Shown: piece after piece, positions 7,640 to 15,550 of the stretch
Numbering within the stretch: the first letter of the stretch is position 1
Layout: every line of letters begins with the position of its first letter
From: Anaeromassilibacillus stercoravium
GTDB taxonomy: Bacteria > Bacillota > Clostridia > Oscillospirales > Acutalibacteraceae
DNA length: 26,250 nucleotides
Reading direction: 5' to 3'
Assembly: GCA_019118845.1 (NCBI GenBank)
Contig: DWYE01000107.1
Location: forward strand, 1 to 26,250
Program-made: the position numbers and the translations under genes
The notes under the pieces: generated by a model
Database searches by the model: none
What the model saw: only the letters and a program-made list of their open reading frames with translations
What the model was told of the DNA's origin: nothing

Positions 7640-8665
7640 ATGCAGACACAGCTTTTACAGGCGGATGCGCCAGGTGCAATCCAAACGGCCGCTGCCATCC
7701 TGCAAAACGGCGGCTTAGTCGGCATTCCCACGGAGACCGTCTACGGCCTGGCGGCCAATGCGTTGGATGGGGCAGCGGTGGCAAAGATTTTTGCCGCGAA
7801 GGGCCGCCCGATGGACAATCCGCTGATTGTGCATATCAGCCATTTTGAACAGATTTATGACCTGGTGCGCGAAGTACCGGAAGCAGCCAAAAAGCTGGCC
7901 GAACAGTTTTGGCCGGGTCCATTGACCATCATTCTGCCTAAATCGGCCCGCATTCCAGATGAGGTGAGCGCAGGGCTGGATACCGTCGCGGTGCGGTTCC
8001 CCTCCCATCCGGTAGCGCGTGCAGTGATCGACGCGGCGGGTGTGCCGCTTGCCGCGCCATCTGGGAATCTCTCCGGGCATCCGAGCCCCACGACAGCGGC
8101 CCATGTGATGAACGACATGGACGGAAGGATTGAAGCCGTGTTGGACGGCGGCCCGTGCTCCGTCGGGGTAGAATCCACCGTGGTGACGCTTGCTGAACAG
8201 CCGCCGCGCCTTCTGCGCCCCGGCGGGATTACGTTGGAGCAGCTTCGAGGGGTGCTCGGCCAGGTGGAGATGGACGATGCGGTCCTTCATCCTCTGGCGG
8301 ACGGAAAGTGCGCCGCTTCCCCTGGCATGAAATATAAACACTATTCCCCAAAGGCAAATGTGATTATTTTGGACGGTTCCTTGGAACACTATATCGACTA
8401 CGTCAACACACATGCAGGGGATGGTGTCGCGGCGCTGTGCTACGATGGAGAGGACAAAGCGCTTCAGGTGCCGTCGATTTGTTACGGCGGGGAAGAGGAC
8501 TGCGGCGAACAGGCGCGCGAGCTGTTTGACGCACTGCGGGAGTTGGACGAGCAGCTCCATGCAAAGACCGTCTATGCACGCTGTCCAGAGCCGGAGGGCG
8601 TGGGGTTGGCGGTATACAACCGTCTGATCCGTGCCGCGGGATTTGAGGTGATCGACGTTGGATAA
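7640..8665 (+). CDS. tsaC: Threonylcarbamoyl-AMP synthase (Sua5/YwlC type)
   Basis: 341 residues: an N-terminal YrdC domain (about 1-210) plus the C-terminal Sua5 domain, so it is the long Sua5/YwlC form. It makes threonylcarbamoyl-AMP from threonine, bicarbonate and ATP, the first step of t6A37 modification in ANN-decoding tRNAs. Seen motifs are PTETVYGLAANAL, KIFAAKGRPMDNPLIVHI with the basic nucleotide-binding residues, AAPSGNLSGHPSPT, and VESTVVTL followed by LRPGGIT. The linker SPGMKYKHYSPKA marks the join to the Sua5 domain. A run of G at 7627-7631 acts as ribosome-binding site. The 3' end overlaps coaE by 8 bases, which suggests translational coupling. Confidence 0.95.
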   Translation: MQTQLLQADAPGAIQTAAAILQNGGLVGIPTETVYGLAANALDGAAVAKIFAAKGRPMDNPLIVHISHFEQIYDLVREVPEAAKKLAEQFWPGPLTIILPKSARIPDEVSAGLDTVAVRFPSHPVARAVIDAAGVPLAAPSGNLSGHPSPTTAAHVMNDMDGRIEAVLDGGPCSVGVESTVVTLAEQPPRLLRPGGITLEQLRGVLGQVEMDDAVLHPLADGKCAASPGMKYKHYSPKANVIILDGSLEHYIDYVNTHAGDGVAALCYDGEDKALQVPSICYGGEEDCGEQARELFDALRELDEQLHAKTVYARCPEPEGVGLAVYNRLIRAAGFEVIDVG

Positions 8666-9251
8666 GCCTTTTGTGGTCGGCCTGACCGGTCCGACCGGCG
8701 CGGGGAAATCCACCGTGGCGGCGGCGTTTGCTTCGCTTGGCTGCGATGTGATCGACTGCGACCGCGTTGCGCGGGAGATCACCGATACCCCCGCATGCCT
8801 TTCGGCGTTGCAGGACGCCTTTGGAAGCGACGTTGCGTCCAATGGAATTTTAAACCGTCCACTTTTGGCCGAACGTGCCTTTGCGGATGCGGTTTCCTCG
8901 CAGAAATTAAACGACGTCACCCATCCACTCATCATGGAGGAGGTTCGCCGGCGCATTGCAGCCAGCGGCCGGGACATCGTCGTGGTGGACGCGGCGTTGC
9001 TGTTTGAGAGCGGGGCGGATGCGCTCTGCCATGTCACGGTGGCGGTCGTAGCGGACCCGGCCCTGCGGATGCAGCGGATTATGCGGCGGGACGGCATCAC
9101 AGAAGCGCAGGCGCGCGCCCGCATGGATGCCCAGCAGCCCAACGCATATTATACGGAGCGGGCTTCATATGCTATGGACGGGGGGATTGACGCCGCCCAG
9201 GTCCCGCAGGAGACAGAAAAATTGCTGCAAGTCCTGCTGTCATCCCGTTAA
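8658..9251 (+). CDS. coaE: Dephospho-CoA kinase
   Basis: 197 residues; performs the last step of coenzyme A synthesis, phosphorylating the ribose 3'-OH of dephospho-CoA. The P-loop is GPTGAGKST (residues 11-19), followed by DVIDCDRVAREI with the substrate-binding acidic residues, and the lid region RIMRRDGITEAQARARM. The start codon is TTG at 8658, supported by GAGGTG seven bases upstream and by the fact that homologues begin a few residues before the P-loop. The gene overlaps the end of tsaC by 8 bases and is followed 14 bases later by the transglycosylase gene. It is complete, with the typical length. Confidence 0.95.
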   Translation: MDKPFVVGLTGPTGAGKSTVAAAFASLGCDVIDCDRVAREITDTPACLSALQDAFGSDVASNGILNRPLLAERAFADAVSSQKLNDVTHPLIMEEVRRRIAASGRDIVVVDAALLFESGADALCHVTVAVVADPALRMQRIMRRDGITEAQARARMDAQQPNAYYTERASYAMDGGIDAAQVPQETEKLLQVLLSSR

Positions 9252-9265
9252 ACGGAGGATTTCCC

Positions 9266-9856
9266 ATGAGACGATCTGTAAAAACCATCCTTCTTTTGAT
9301 TGTCCTGGTGGTTATAGGCGCGGCCGTATTGCGGCTGGGGCATGATTACTTTATGCGCACCGCCTATCCATTGGGATACAGGGAGATTGTGGAGGAAGAA
9401 GCCCGCACGCAGGGCGTTGACCCAGCACTGGTGTATGCGGTGATGAAAGCAGAGAGCAATTTTGACCCGGACGCCACCTCGCACGCGGGGGCGCGGGGGC
9501 TGATGCAGATCACACCGGATACATTCGATTGGCTACAGACCAAACTGCGGGAAGGGGTTTCCTATACGGCGGATGACCTCTATACGCCGCGGGTCAATAT
9601 CCGTTATGGGTGTAAATTTTTACAGATTTTGCAGGATGAATATACCGAACAGGTCACTGCACTCAGTGCCTATAATGCGGGCATGGGGACGGTGAACCGT
9701 TGGCTAAGCGATCCCAACATTTCCGCGGACGGCGTGGAGCTGAACCGCATCCCCTATCCGGAGACGGAACGGTATGTAAGCGCTGTGCTGCGGAATTATC
9801 AAACATACAGGGAACTCTATGAATTTGATGAAATAGGAGGAACATTTCATGGCTAA
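9266..9856 (+). CDS. Membrane-anchored lytic transglycosylase (SLT domain)
   Basis: 196 residues. A basic N-terminus and one membrane helix (about 7-24) anchor the protein, with the enzyme outside. The SLT domain has the catalytic Glu63 in AESNFDPDA, then SHAGARGLMQI, a Tyr-rich stretch NIRYGCKFLQ, and the YNAG motif (ALSAYNAGMGTV). It cleaves the MurNAc-GlcNAc bond with formation of 1,6-anhydroMurNAc. GGAGG stands before the ATG. The gene ends inside the next one: its last codons and stop overlap the M18 start by 8 bases, so the downstream ribosome-binding site lies in this coding region. coaE followed by an SLT gene is a recurrent clostridial order, as far as I recall. Confidence 0.93.
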   Translation: MRRSVKTILLLIVLVVIGAAVLRLGHDYFMRTAYPLGYREIVEEEARTQGVDPALVYAVMKAESNFDPDATSHAGARGLMQITPDTFDWLQTKLREGVSYTADDLYTPRVNIRYGCKFLQILQDEYTEQVTALSAYNAGMGTVNRWLSDPNISADGVELNRIPYPETERYVSAVLRNYQTYRELYEFDEIGGTFHG

Positions 9857-11264
9857 GAAAAAGGAACAGGTGGATGTGGAGCAGCTCCGCGAGGAATTGC
9901 TGATCTGCCGCAAAAATGGATACCACAAGCTCTCCGATGATCGGGTGAAAAAGGCGGATGCCTTCTGTGAGGACTATAAAGTATTTCTGGATCACAGCAA
10001 GACCGAGCGCGAGGCGGTGAAGTCCGCCATTCTGCGCGCGGAAAAAGAGGGCTTTGTGGCGTTTGATTCCAAAAAGACCTATAAGGCCGGGGACAAGGTG
10101 TATTACAACAACCGGGGCAAGGCATTGATTCTGGCTGTGATCGGCAAAAACGGCTGCAAGGACGGTGTCCGCATTGCAGCGGCGCACATCGACTCCCCGC
10201 GTCTGGACCTCAAGCCCCATCCGCTCTATGAAAAGGACGAGCTGGCGCTCTTCAAGTCGCACTACTATGGCGGGATTAAGAAGTACCAGTGGACAGCCAT
10301 CCCGCTTTCCATGCACGGCTTGGCCGTTCTGAAGGACGGCACGCATGTGGAAATTCGTCTCGGCGAGGAACCCGGCGAGCCGCAGTTCTGTGTGACCGAC
10401 CTGCTGCCGCACCTCGGCACCGAGCAGATGTCCAAAACGCTCAACAAGGCGATTGAGGGAGAAAATCTGAACATTCTGGCTGGTAGCCGCCCGGTGCGTG
10501 CGGACGAAGGGGACAACCTCTTCAAGCTGAATACCATGCGGTTGATTCATGAGAAATACGGGATGACGGAAGAGGATTTCGTCTCTGCCGATATTGAGTT
10601 TGTCCCGGCATTCAAGGCGACGGACGTCGGCTTTGACCGCAGTATGGTCGGCGGATACGGCCAAGATGACCGCGTCTGTGCGTACCCGTCCCTGATGGCG
10701 GTGCTGAACGCCAAGAATCCGCAGCACACCATTATCACGGTTCTCGCGGACCGTGAGGAGATCGGCAGCGACGGCAATACGGGCTTGAATTCCGAGTTTA
10801 TGCGGTACTTCATCGCAGACCTGGCCCAGGCGGAGGGCTTGGAGCCGCGCCATGTGCTCAGCAAGTCCAAGTGCCTTTCCGCAGACGTCACAGCGGCGTA
10901 CGATCCCACCTATGCAAGCGCTTATGAGAAGACCAATTCTACTTTCCTGAACAACGGCATCGGAATGAGCAAATACACCGGTTCCCGCGGGAAGAGCGGC
11001 ACTTCGGAGGCTTCGGCGGAGTTTGTTGCAGAGATCCGTAGCCTTTTCGAAGAGAACGATGTGCTTTGGCAGATCGGCGAGCTGGGCAAGGTCGATGGCG
11101 GTGGCGGCGGAACGGTCGCTATGTTCATTGCCAACCTGAATGTGGATGTGCTCGACGTCGGCGTACCGGTGCTTTCCATGCACTCCCCGTTTGAAATTGT
11201 CTCGAAGACGGACATCTATATGACCTACAAGGGGATTAAGGCGTTCTTCGAGTCTAAAGTGTAA
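9849..11264 (+). CDS. M18 family zinc aminopeptidase
   Basis: 471 residues; a dinuclear-metal aminopeptidase of the M18 family (aspartyl aminopeptidase/Lap4 group) that trims N-terminal residues from cytoplasmic peptides. Metal and catalytic motifs seen are AAHIDSPRLD (His113, Asp115), GYGQDDR (bridging Asp near 283), the DREEIGS catalytic and metal Glu pair (about 303-304), and the C-terminal SMHSPFE His. There is no signal peptide. AGGAGG is well spaced from the ATG at 9849 and lies within the end of the transglycosylase gene. It is the last gene of the operon; two hairpins follow. The exact peptide preference (acidic or neutral) cannot be read from the sequence. Confidence 0.93.
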   Translation: MAKKKEQVDVEQLREELLICRKNGYHKLSDDRVKKADAFCEDYKVFLDHSKTEREAVKSAILRAEKEGFVAFDSKKTYKAGDKVYYNNRGKALILAVIGKNGCKDGVRIAAAHIDSPRLDLKPHPLYEKDELALFKSHYYGGIKKYQWTAIPLSMHGLAVLKDGTHVEIRLGEEPGEPQFCVTDLLPHLGTEQMSKTLNKAIEGENLNILAGSRPVRADEGDNLFKLNTMRLIHEKYGMTEEDFVSADIEFVPAFKATDVGFDRSMVGGYGQDDRVCAYPSLMAVLNAKNPQHTIITVLADREEIGSDGNTGLNSEFMRYFIADLAQAEGLEPRHVLSKSKCLSADVTAAYDPTYASAYEKTNSTFLNNGIGMSKYTGSRGKSGTSEASAEFVAEIRSLFEENDVLWQIGELGKVDGGGGGTVAMFIANLNVDVLDVGVPVLSMHSPFEIVSKTDIYMTYKGIKAFFESKV

Positions 11265-11327
11265 GGAAAGGGCCGTTGCGCTGCCCGGTTTTTAAAAGGG
11301 TTTAGGTGAACGCTAAGCTCTAAATAG

Positions 11328-11366
11328 ATCAACCCCCTGGGTTCCATCTGAACACAGGGGGTTGAT
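11328..11366. terminator. Hairpin 1 of the convergent terminator region
   Basis: A 12-bp perfect stem (11328-11339 with 11355-11366) is extended by GTTC/GAAC after a mismatch. There is no T-tract on either strand, so it may act with hairpin 2 as a barrier or RNA-stability element at the 3' ends of the M18 and hydF transcripts. Confidence 0.55.
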
Positions 11367-11369
11367 GGG

Positions 11370-11416
11370 AAAGAGAAGGAGCTCCATTTCATAGAGAAAT
11401 GGAGCTCCTTCTCTTT
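11370..11416. terminator. Hairpin 2 of the convergent terminator region
   Basis: A perfect 21-bp stem (11370-11390 with 11396-11416) and a 5-base loop. Its arms carry the palindrome GGAGCTCC. The plus strand ends in CTCTTT and the minus strand also in CTCTTT, giving a short U-rich end either way. It is placed between the stop of the M18 gene and that of hydF (14 bases away) and is best read as a bidirectional terminator. Confidence 0.7.
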
Positions 11417-11429
11417 GGGTGTATGGAAA

Positions 11430-12620
11430 TCACAGTGTGATGGAATCAAGGATGCCGTTTAGTTTGGCCAGAAGGACGCCATAATTGGTGATGGGGACCC
11501 GCGCTTCCTCTGCACGCGCAATGCGCGAGAGCAAATATTTGCGGTTGAACATACAGCCGCCGCAATGGACAATCAGATCGTAGGGGGTGAGATCGTCCGG
11601 AAAATCCGCGCCGCTCACCACCTGAATGTCCATATCCTTTCCATACTTTTTGCGAAGAAGATTGGGAATCTTCACACGCCCGATATCCTCACTCAAAGGG
11701 GCATGGGTACACGCTTCCGCGATGAGCACATGGGATTGGCTGTTCAGCCGTTCCACGGCTTGCGCCCCGCGCACATAGGCATCTAAATCGCCCTTGTAGG
11801 CGGCAAATAGCACGGAAAAGGAGGTCAATTTGCTCTCCTTAGGCGCCTTCTCATAGACCGTTTTGAAGGCCTGGGAATCGGTGATGATGAGATCCGGCGG
11901 CGCTTTCAGCGCGGCCAGTGCGCCCTCCATCGTGTCCGGCGTCACGTTGATGGAGATACAGCGGTTGTCCAGCAGGTCGCGGATGGTCTGCACCTGTGGG
12001 AGGATCAGCCGCCCTTTGGGGGCTTCGCTGTCCTGGGGCATCACCAGCATCACCACGTCGCCGTCCTTTACCAGGCGTCCGGTAATGCTCTCCGCACCAT
12101 ATCCCTCCGGCAGCGCGCGCGTCAATTCCGCCAGCAGTACAGGGATCCCCGTGCGGTCCACGGCGCTCACCGCCAAGGGGGAGAGGGAGAGTTCGGTCCG
12201 GATGCGCTCCATCAGCGGAGCGGGGTCCTGTAAATCGCTCTTGTTGACCACGGCGATCACCGGGACGCCGCTGCTTTTGAGCGCTTCCAGCCAGGACTTT
12301 TCCAAGGAAAAATCTGTGTCGCTGAATAGCATAATGGCAATATCGGCTTTGGGAAGCGTTTCGCGCGTCTTCTGCATGCGCAGTTCTCCCAGCTCGCCTT
12401 CATCGTCAAAACCGGCGGTGTCGATAAATACGCAGGCCCCCAACCCGCGGACCTCCATCGCCTTGTAGACCGGGTCGGCCGTTGTGCCGGCGATGTCCGA
12501 TACCAACGCCACCTGCTGGTTGGTAAGTGCGTTAATCAACGAGGATTTCCCGCTGTTCCTTCTGCCATAGATGGCGATGTGCAGCCGGTTCGCATTTGGG
12601 GTTTGGTTGAGATTGTTCAT
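11430..12620 (-). CDS. hydF: [FeFe]-hydrogenase maturation GTPase HydF
   Basis: 396 residues. HydF is the scaffold that assembles the 2Fe subcluster and delivers it to apo-hydrogenase. The N-terminal GTPase domain has Walker A GRRNSGKS (19-26), the switch DIAGTT, DTAG (67-70) and NKSD (126-129). The C-terminal cluster-binding domain carries Cys304 and His306 in ACTHAPLSEDIGR, then HCGGC (352-356), which supplies the three Cys ligands of the [4Fe-4S] cluster. GGAGG is 6 bases before the ATG. It is the last gene of the regulator-hydE-hydG-hydF operon, about 70 bases after hydG. All key residues are present. Confidence 0.97.
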   Translation of the reverse strand: MNNLNQTPNANRLHIAIYGRRNSGKSSLINALTNQQVALVSDIAGTTADPVYKAMEVRGLGACVFIDTAGFDDEGELGELRMQKTRETLPKADIAIMLFSDTDFSLEKSWLEALKSSGVPVIAVVNKSDLQDPAPLMERIRTELSLSPLAVSAVDRTGIPVLLAELTRALPEGYGAESITGRLVKDGDVVMLVMPQDSEAPKGRLILPQVQTIRDLLDNRCISINVTPDTMEGALAALKAPPDLIITDSQAFKTVYEKAPKESKLTSFSVLFAAYKGDLDAYVRGAQAVERLNSQSHVLIAEACTHAPLSEDIGRVKIPNLLRKKYGKDMDIQVVSGADFPDDLTPYDLIVHCGGCMFNRKYLLSRIARAEEARVPITNYGVLLAKLNGILDSITL

Positions 12621-12692
12621 AAGAATCCTCCTATAGAGAGATCAAGTCCGTATCGCGGTTGCGCTCCGGCTGTAATCCAGACGCAAACGGGA

Positions 12693-14111
12693 TTAGAAGC
12701 GGAAATCGCGAAGGCCCTCGTCGAGCCCATGGAGATTCTTGAGCGCGATTTCGCGCACTTTGTCGTTGGGAATGGTCTGGACTTCCTTCTCGATCATCTC
12801 CAGGGCCAGGCGCTTTGTCTCCGGGCTGGCATAGTCCTCCGCATATTCTTTCAAGGTCATCAGGGCGTTGGGAAGGCAGCAGTTCTTAATCTGCCCGGCC
12901 TTCACAAGGGTCATAAAGCGGTCACCCGTGCGTCCTTCGCGATAGCAGGCCGTGCAGAAGCTCGGGATATAGCCCAGCTTCAGCAACCAGTTGACAACTT
13001 CGTCCAGCGTGCGGTGGTCGCTCACTTCGAACTGGGCGGAATCCTCTTCCATGCGGTCCTCCTCAGCATAGCCGCCGACGCTGGTGCGGGAGCCGCCGCT
13101 GATCTGGGATACGCCGTATTTGATGACCATTTCGCGGGTGCGCTGCGATTCGCGCGTGGAGACGATCAGGCCCGTATAGGGGACGGCGATACGCAGGATG
13201 GCCACGATCTTCTGGAAGAGCTCGTCGGAGATGGCGTTGCTGAAGTCGTTCACGTCGATGTCATCCGCATTGCGCAGACGGGGGACGCTGATCGTGTGCG
13301 GCCCGACGCCATAGACCGCTTCCAGGTGTTCAGCGTGCATCAGAAGGCCGACAAAATCATAGCGGTACAAGTTCAAGCCAAACAGGACGCCGCATCCCAC
13401 GTCGTCGATGCCGCCCTGCATGGCGCGGTCCATCGCTTCGGTGTGGTAGGCGTAGTTGCTCTTCGGCCCTGTGGGATGCAGCTTTTCGTACTGCTCCTTG
13501 TTATAGGTCTCCTGGAACAGGATGTATGTACCGATGCCTGCCTCCTTGAGTTTGCGGTAATTTTCCACCGTGGTCGCTGCAATATTGACGTTTACCCGGC
13601 GAATGGCGCCGTTTTTATGTTTGATGGAATAGATCGTCTTGATGCTCTCCAGAATGTATTCGATCGGGTTGTTGACAGGATCTTCGCCGGTTTCCAGCGC
13701 CAGGCGCTTGTGGCCCATGTCTTGCAGCGCGATGACCTCGCGGCGGATCTCCTCCTGCGTCAGCTTTTTGCGCGCGATATGGCCGTTTTTCTTATGATAA
13801 GGGCAATAGGTGCAGCCGTTTACACAGTAGTTGGAGAGGTACAGCGGTGCGAACATCACGATGCGGTTGCCGTAGAACTCCTGCTTGATCTTGGTAGCCT
13901 GCGCAAAAATGCGCTCCAGCGCGTCCTTGTCCTCGCAGGCAAGCAGGACGGCCGCTTCCCGGTGCGTCAATCCCTTGAGTTCGTCGGTCTTGTCGATCAA
14001 GCGGTTGATCAATTCCAAGTTGTCTTTGTTTTCGTCCGCATAGCGGAGCGTATCGCGAATTTCTTGATCGTCGATAAATTCGGTTGCAATGGTGGACTTT
14101 GGATTATACAT
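12693..14111 (-). CDS. hydG: [FeFe]-hydrogenase maturation radical SAM enzyme HydG (tyrosine lyase)
   Basis: 472 residues from the ATG at 14111, which has GGAAG seven bases upstream; an in-frame TTG at 14129 is less likely. HydG cleaves tyrosine to p-cresol and dehydroglycine and makes the CO and CN ligands as an Fe(CO)2CN synthon. The radical SAM cluster motif is CVNGCTYC (Cys96, 100, 103). The auxiliary-cluster ligands at the C-terminus are Cys386, Cys389 and Cys412 (CX2CX22C), as expected for HydG and absent from the related ThiH. The SGGSRTSVGGY stretch is typical. It lies between hydE (49 bases) and hydF. Confidence 0.97.
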   Translation of the reverse strand: MYNPKSTIATEFIDDQEIRDTLRYADENKDNLELINRLIDKTDELKGLTHREAAVLLACEDKDALERIFAQATKIKQEFYGNRIVMFAPLYLSNYCVNGCTYCPYHKKNGHIARKKLTQEEIRREVIALQDMGHKRLALETGEDPVNNPIEYILESIKTIYSIKHKNGAIRRVNVNIAATTVENYRKLKEAGIGTYILFQETYNKEQYEKLHPTGPKSNYAYHTEAMDRAMQGGIDDVGCGVLFGLNLYRYDFVGLLMHAEHLEAVYGVGPHTISVPRLRNADDIDVNDFSNAISDELFQKIVAILRIAVPYTGLIVSTRESQRTREMVIKYGVSQISGGSRTSVGGYAEEDRMEEDSAQFEVSDHRTLDEVVNWLLKLGYIPSFCTACYREGRTGDRFMTLVKAGQIKNCCLPNALMTLKEYAEDYASPETKRLALEMIEKEVQTIPNDKVREIALKNLHGLDEGLRDFRF

Positions 14112-14160
14112 ATTCCATCTTCCTTTCAATCAGTTGAAATCCATACAGAAAAATTTGAAA

Positions 14161-15120
14161 TTATACAGGCGTCCGCTGCATCGAACGGATTTCCGCTTCG
14201 GTTTCACGCCGGCCGGTGCGGATATCCACATCGGAAAAAGACGCCGGATAGATTTGGTAGAGTTTTTTGAGGTTGTTGGGGGTCACTTTGCGCATGATGA
14301 CGTTGGCGCCGCAGGAGAAGACGTTCTCCTTTTGCGCGCCGTCCAACACGCCGAGGGCGGTCGTAGCGGGAAGATTGGCCTTTGGAAGCAGCAGGCGCGC
14401 CAATGCCACAGCGCGCTTGGTCAGTTCCGTACTGCCGTGCGGTGCATCGCGGAGGGGGGTGTCCGGATGGGGGATAAACGGGCCGATCCCCGCCATGTCG
14501 CACCCGATGTCCTGCAAGAGGAGCAGATCCCCTGCAATCGTGGACAGCGTCTGCCCAGGAAGCCCGATCATAAAGCCCCCGCCGGTCTCATAGCCAAGCT
14601 TTTTTAACGTTCGCAGGCACGCCACACGCGCGTCCAGGGAGCTGTCAGGGTGCAGGGAGGCATAGAGTGCTGGGTCGGATGTTTCATGTTTAAGCAAATA
14701 ACGGTCCGCGCCGCAGTCCCGCCAGTACCGGTAGACGTCTTCCGGAAACTCCCCACAGCTCAGTGTGATGGCCATGCCGGTTTTTTTGATCTGTTTGACG
14801 ATGTCGCCGATCCGATCCGGCGTGTACCAGGGGTCCTCGCCCGATTGCAGGACGATGGTTCTGTAGCCCGCCCGGGCAGCTTCCTGTGCGGTGGCGATCA
14901 TATCGCGGGGGTCCATACGAAAGCGGGAGAGCTTTTGATCGGTCGCATTCAGCCCGCAGTAGGTACACAGCCGTTTGCAGTGGTTGGAGAACTCCAGCAG
15001 TGCGCGGATATGAACCACATCGCCCACCGTTTCCCGGCGGAGCGCATCTGCCTGTGCGTAGATGTCATGGAAATCCTCCAATGCGAGAAGCGACTCCAAT
15101 TGTTCACGTGTATACGTCAT
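14161..15120 (-). CDS. hydE: [FeFe]-hydrogenase maturation radical SAM enzyme HydE
   Basis: 319 residues. HydE is a radical SAM enzyme that processes the HydG Fe(CO)2CN product on the way to the dithiomethylamine-bridged cluster. The cluster motif is CKRLCTYC (Cys48, 52, 55) in the usual NHCKRLCTYCGLN context, followed by LQSGEDPWY, SCGEFPED, RYLLKHET and PGQT. The protein is slightly shorter than the Thermotoga enzyme (about 350) and lacks the dispensable C-terminal second-cluster cysteines. The start codon overlaps the stop of the upstream regulator gene (ATGA, 15117-15120), so translation is probably coupled. BioB-like enzymes are the main alternative; linkage to hydG and hydF settles it. 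Confidence 0.96.
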   Translation of the reverse strand: MTYTREQLESLLALEDFHDIYAQADALRRETVGDVVHIRALLEFSNHCKRLCTYCGLNATDQKLSRFRMDPRDMIATAQEAARAGYRTIVLQSGEDPWYTPDRIGDIVKQIKKTGMAITLSCGEFPEDVYRYWRDCGADRYLLKHETSDPALYASLHPDSSLDARVACLRTLKKLGYETGGGFMIGLPGQTLSTIAGDLLLLQDIGCDMAGIGPFIPHPDTPLRDAPHGSTELTKRAVALARLLLPKANLPATTALGVLDGAQKENVFSCGANVIMRKVTPNNLKKLYQIYPASFSDVDIRTGRRETEAEIRSMQRTPV

Positions 15121-15374
15121 TCTGCCTGCCCAGCCTTTGAATAGATGGTTTTGACACTGAGGCCCTTGAGCATTCCCAGTTTGCCGGAAATAGTGCTGAT
15201 GACATTCATGGGAGCATCTACAGCAATGCTGATGATAGAGATCCCACGGCAGCGGTAGGGGATCCCCATGCGCCCAATGATATAGTCGCCGTATTCATGC
15301 AGGATATGATTGAGCGCTTCGACGCTCTCTATATCCTCCACCACGATGCCGATTAAGGCTACACGCTTTTCCAT
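15117..15374 (-). CDS. TM1266-family putative iron-only hydrogenase system regulator
   Basis: An 85-residue, ACT/NikR-C-like small protein of the family annotated as 'iron-only hydrogenase system regulator' (TM1266). It opens MEKRVALIGIVVED, has the DYIIGRMGIPY central segment, and a second beta-alpha unit ending GLSVKTIYSK. There is no DNA-binding domain, so the regulatory label rests on family naming and on this conserved link with hydE, hydG and hydF; a ligand-sensing or protein-partner role is possible. GGGAGG lies 7 bases before the ATG. It is the first gene of the operon and starts only 20 bases after an intrinsic terminator, so read-through of that terminator should decide expression of all four genes. 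Confidence 0.88.
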   Translation of the reverse strand: MEKRVALIGIVVEDIESVEALNHILHEYGDYIIGRMGIPYRCRGISIISIAVDAPMNVISTISGKLGMLKGLSVKTIYSKAGQAE

Positions 15375-15394
15375 ATCGTTTCCTCCCAGAAATC

Positions 15395-15424
15395 AAAAAG
15401 CTCCGCGCAAAAAAGCGCGGAGCT
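15395..15424 (-). terminator. Attenuator-type intrinsic terminator in the hyd leader
   Basis: On the minus strand a 10-bp perfect GC-rich stem (15424-15415 with 15408-15399) with a T6 loop is followed by TTTTT. It stands between the hyd promoter and the first gene, 20 bases before its start, and must be read through for expression. Confidence 0.85.
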
Positions 15425-15544
15425 ACCCTGATCCTTCAGTCATAACAACCGCCTTCTTTCTCGGGAAACCTCCCTCGTAAATCAGAACGTATTTGTGTTT
15501 TGGTCCATCCTCGCCCGCGGAAAGACTCCTTGGGGTAGGAAGTT
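15395..15544 (-). promoter_or_regulatory. Candidate cis-regulatory leader RNA of the hyd maturation operon
   Basis: From the predicted start near 15544 to the terminator there are about 150 untranslated bases. Two nested long-range pairings can be seen on the minus strand: CTACCC (15538-15533) with GGGTAG (15428-15423), and TCTTTC plus CGGG (15525-15520, 15517-15514) with CCCG plus GAAAGA (15465-15462, 15460-15455). The 3' strand of the outer helix runs into the 5' arm of the terminator and shares two bases with it, so aptamer-like folding and termination could compete. I cannot match it to a riboswitch class I know. A 14-base stretch at 15416-15429 agrees with the T-box consensus AGGGUGGNACCGCG at 12 positions, but the tRNA-pairing UGGN is altered. 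Confidence 0.55.
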
Positions 15545-15550
15545 TGTTTC

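Noticed and set aside
7715..9142. 475-codon minus-strand open frame opposite tsaC and coaE
   Set aside because: Arg- and Ala-rich shadow of two well identified genes, with no site for translation.
9663..11183. 506-codon minus-strand open frame opposite the M18 gene
   Set aside because: Shadow of the aminopeptidase gene; the real frame has the complete metal-site motifs.
12579..14270. 563-codon plus-strand open frame opposite hydG
   Set aside because: hydG has all its cysteine motifs in the minus-strand frame; the opposite frame has no ribosome-binding site or known domain.
15416..15429. T-box riboswitch in the hyd leader
   Set aside because: 12 of 14 consensus positions match and the terminator is placed correctly, but the UGGN that pairs with the tRNA end is altered, the leader is too short for a full stem I, and the genes have no link to amino-acid supply. 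It is kept only as a note in the leader entry.
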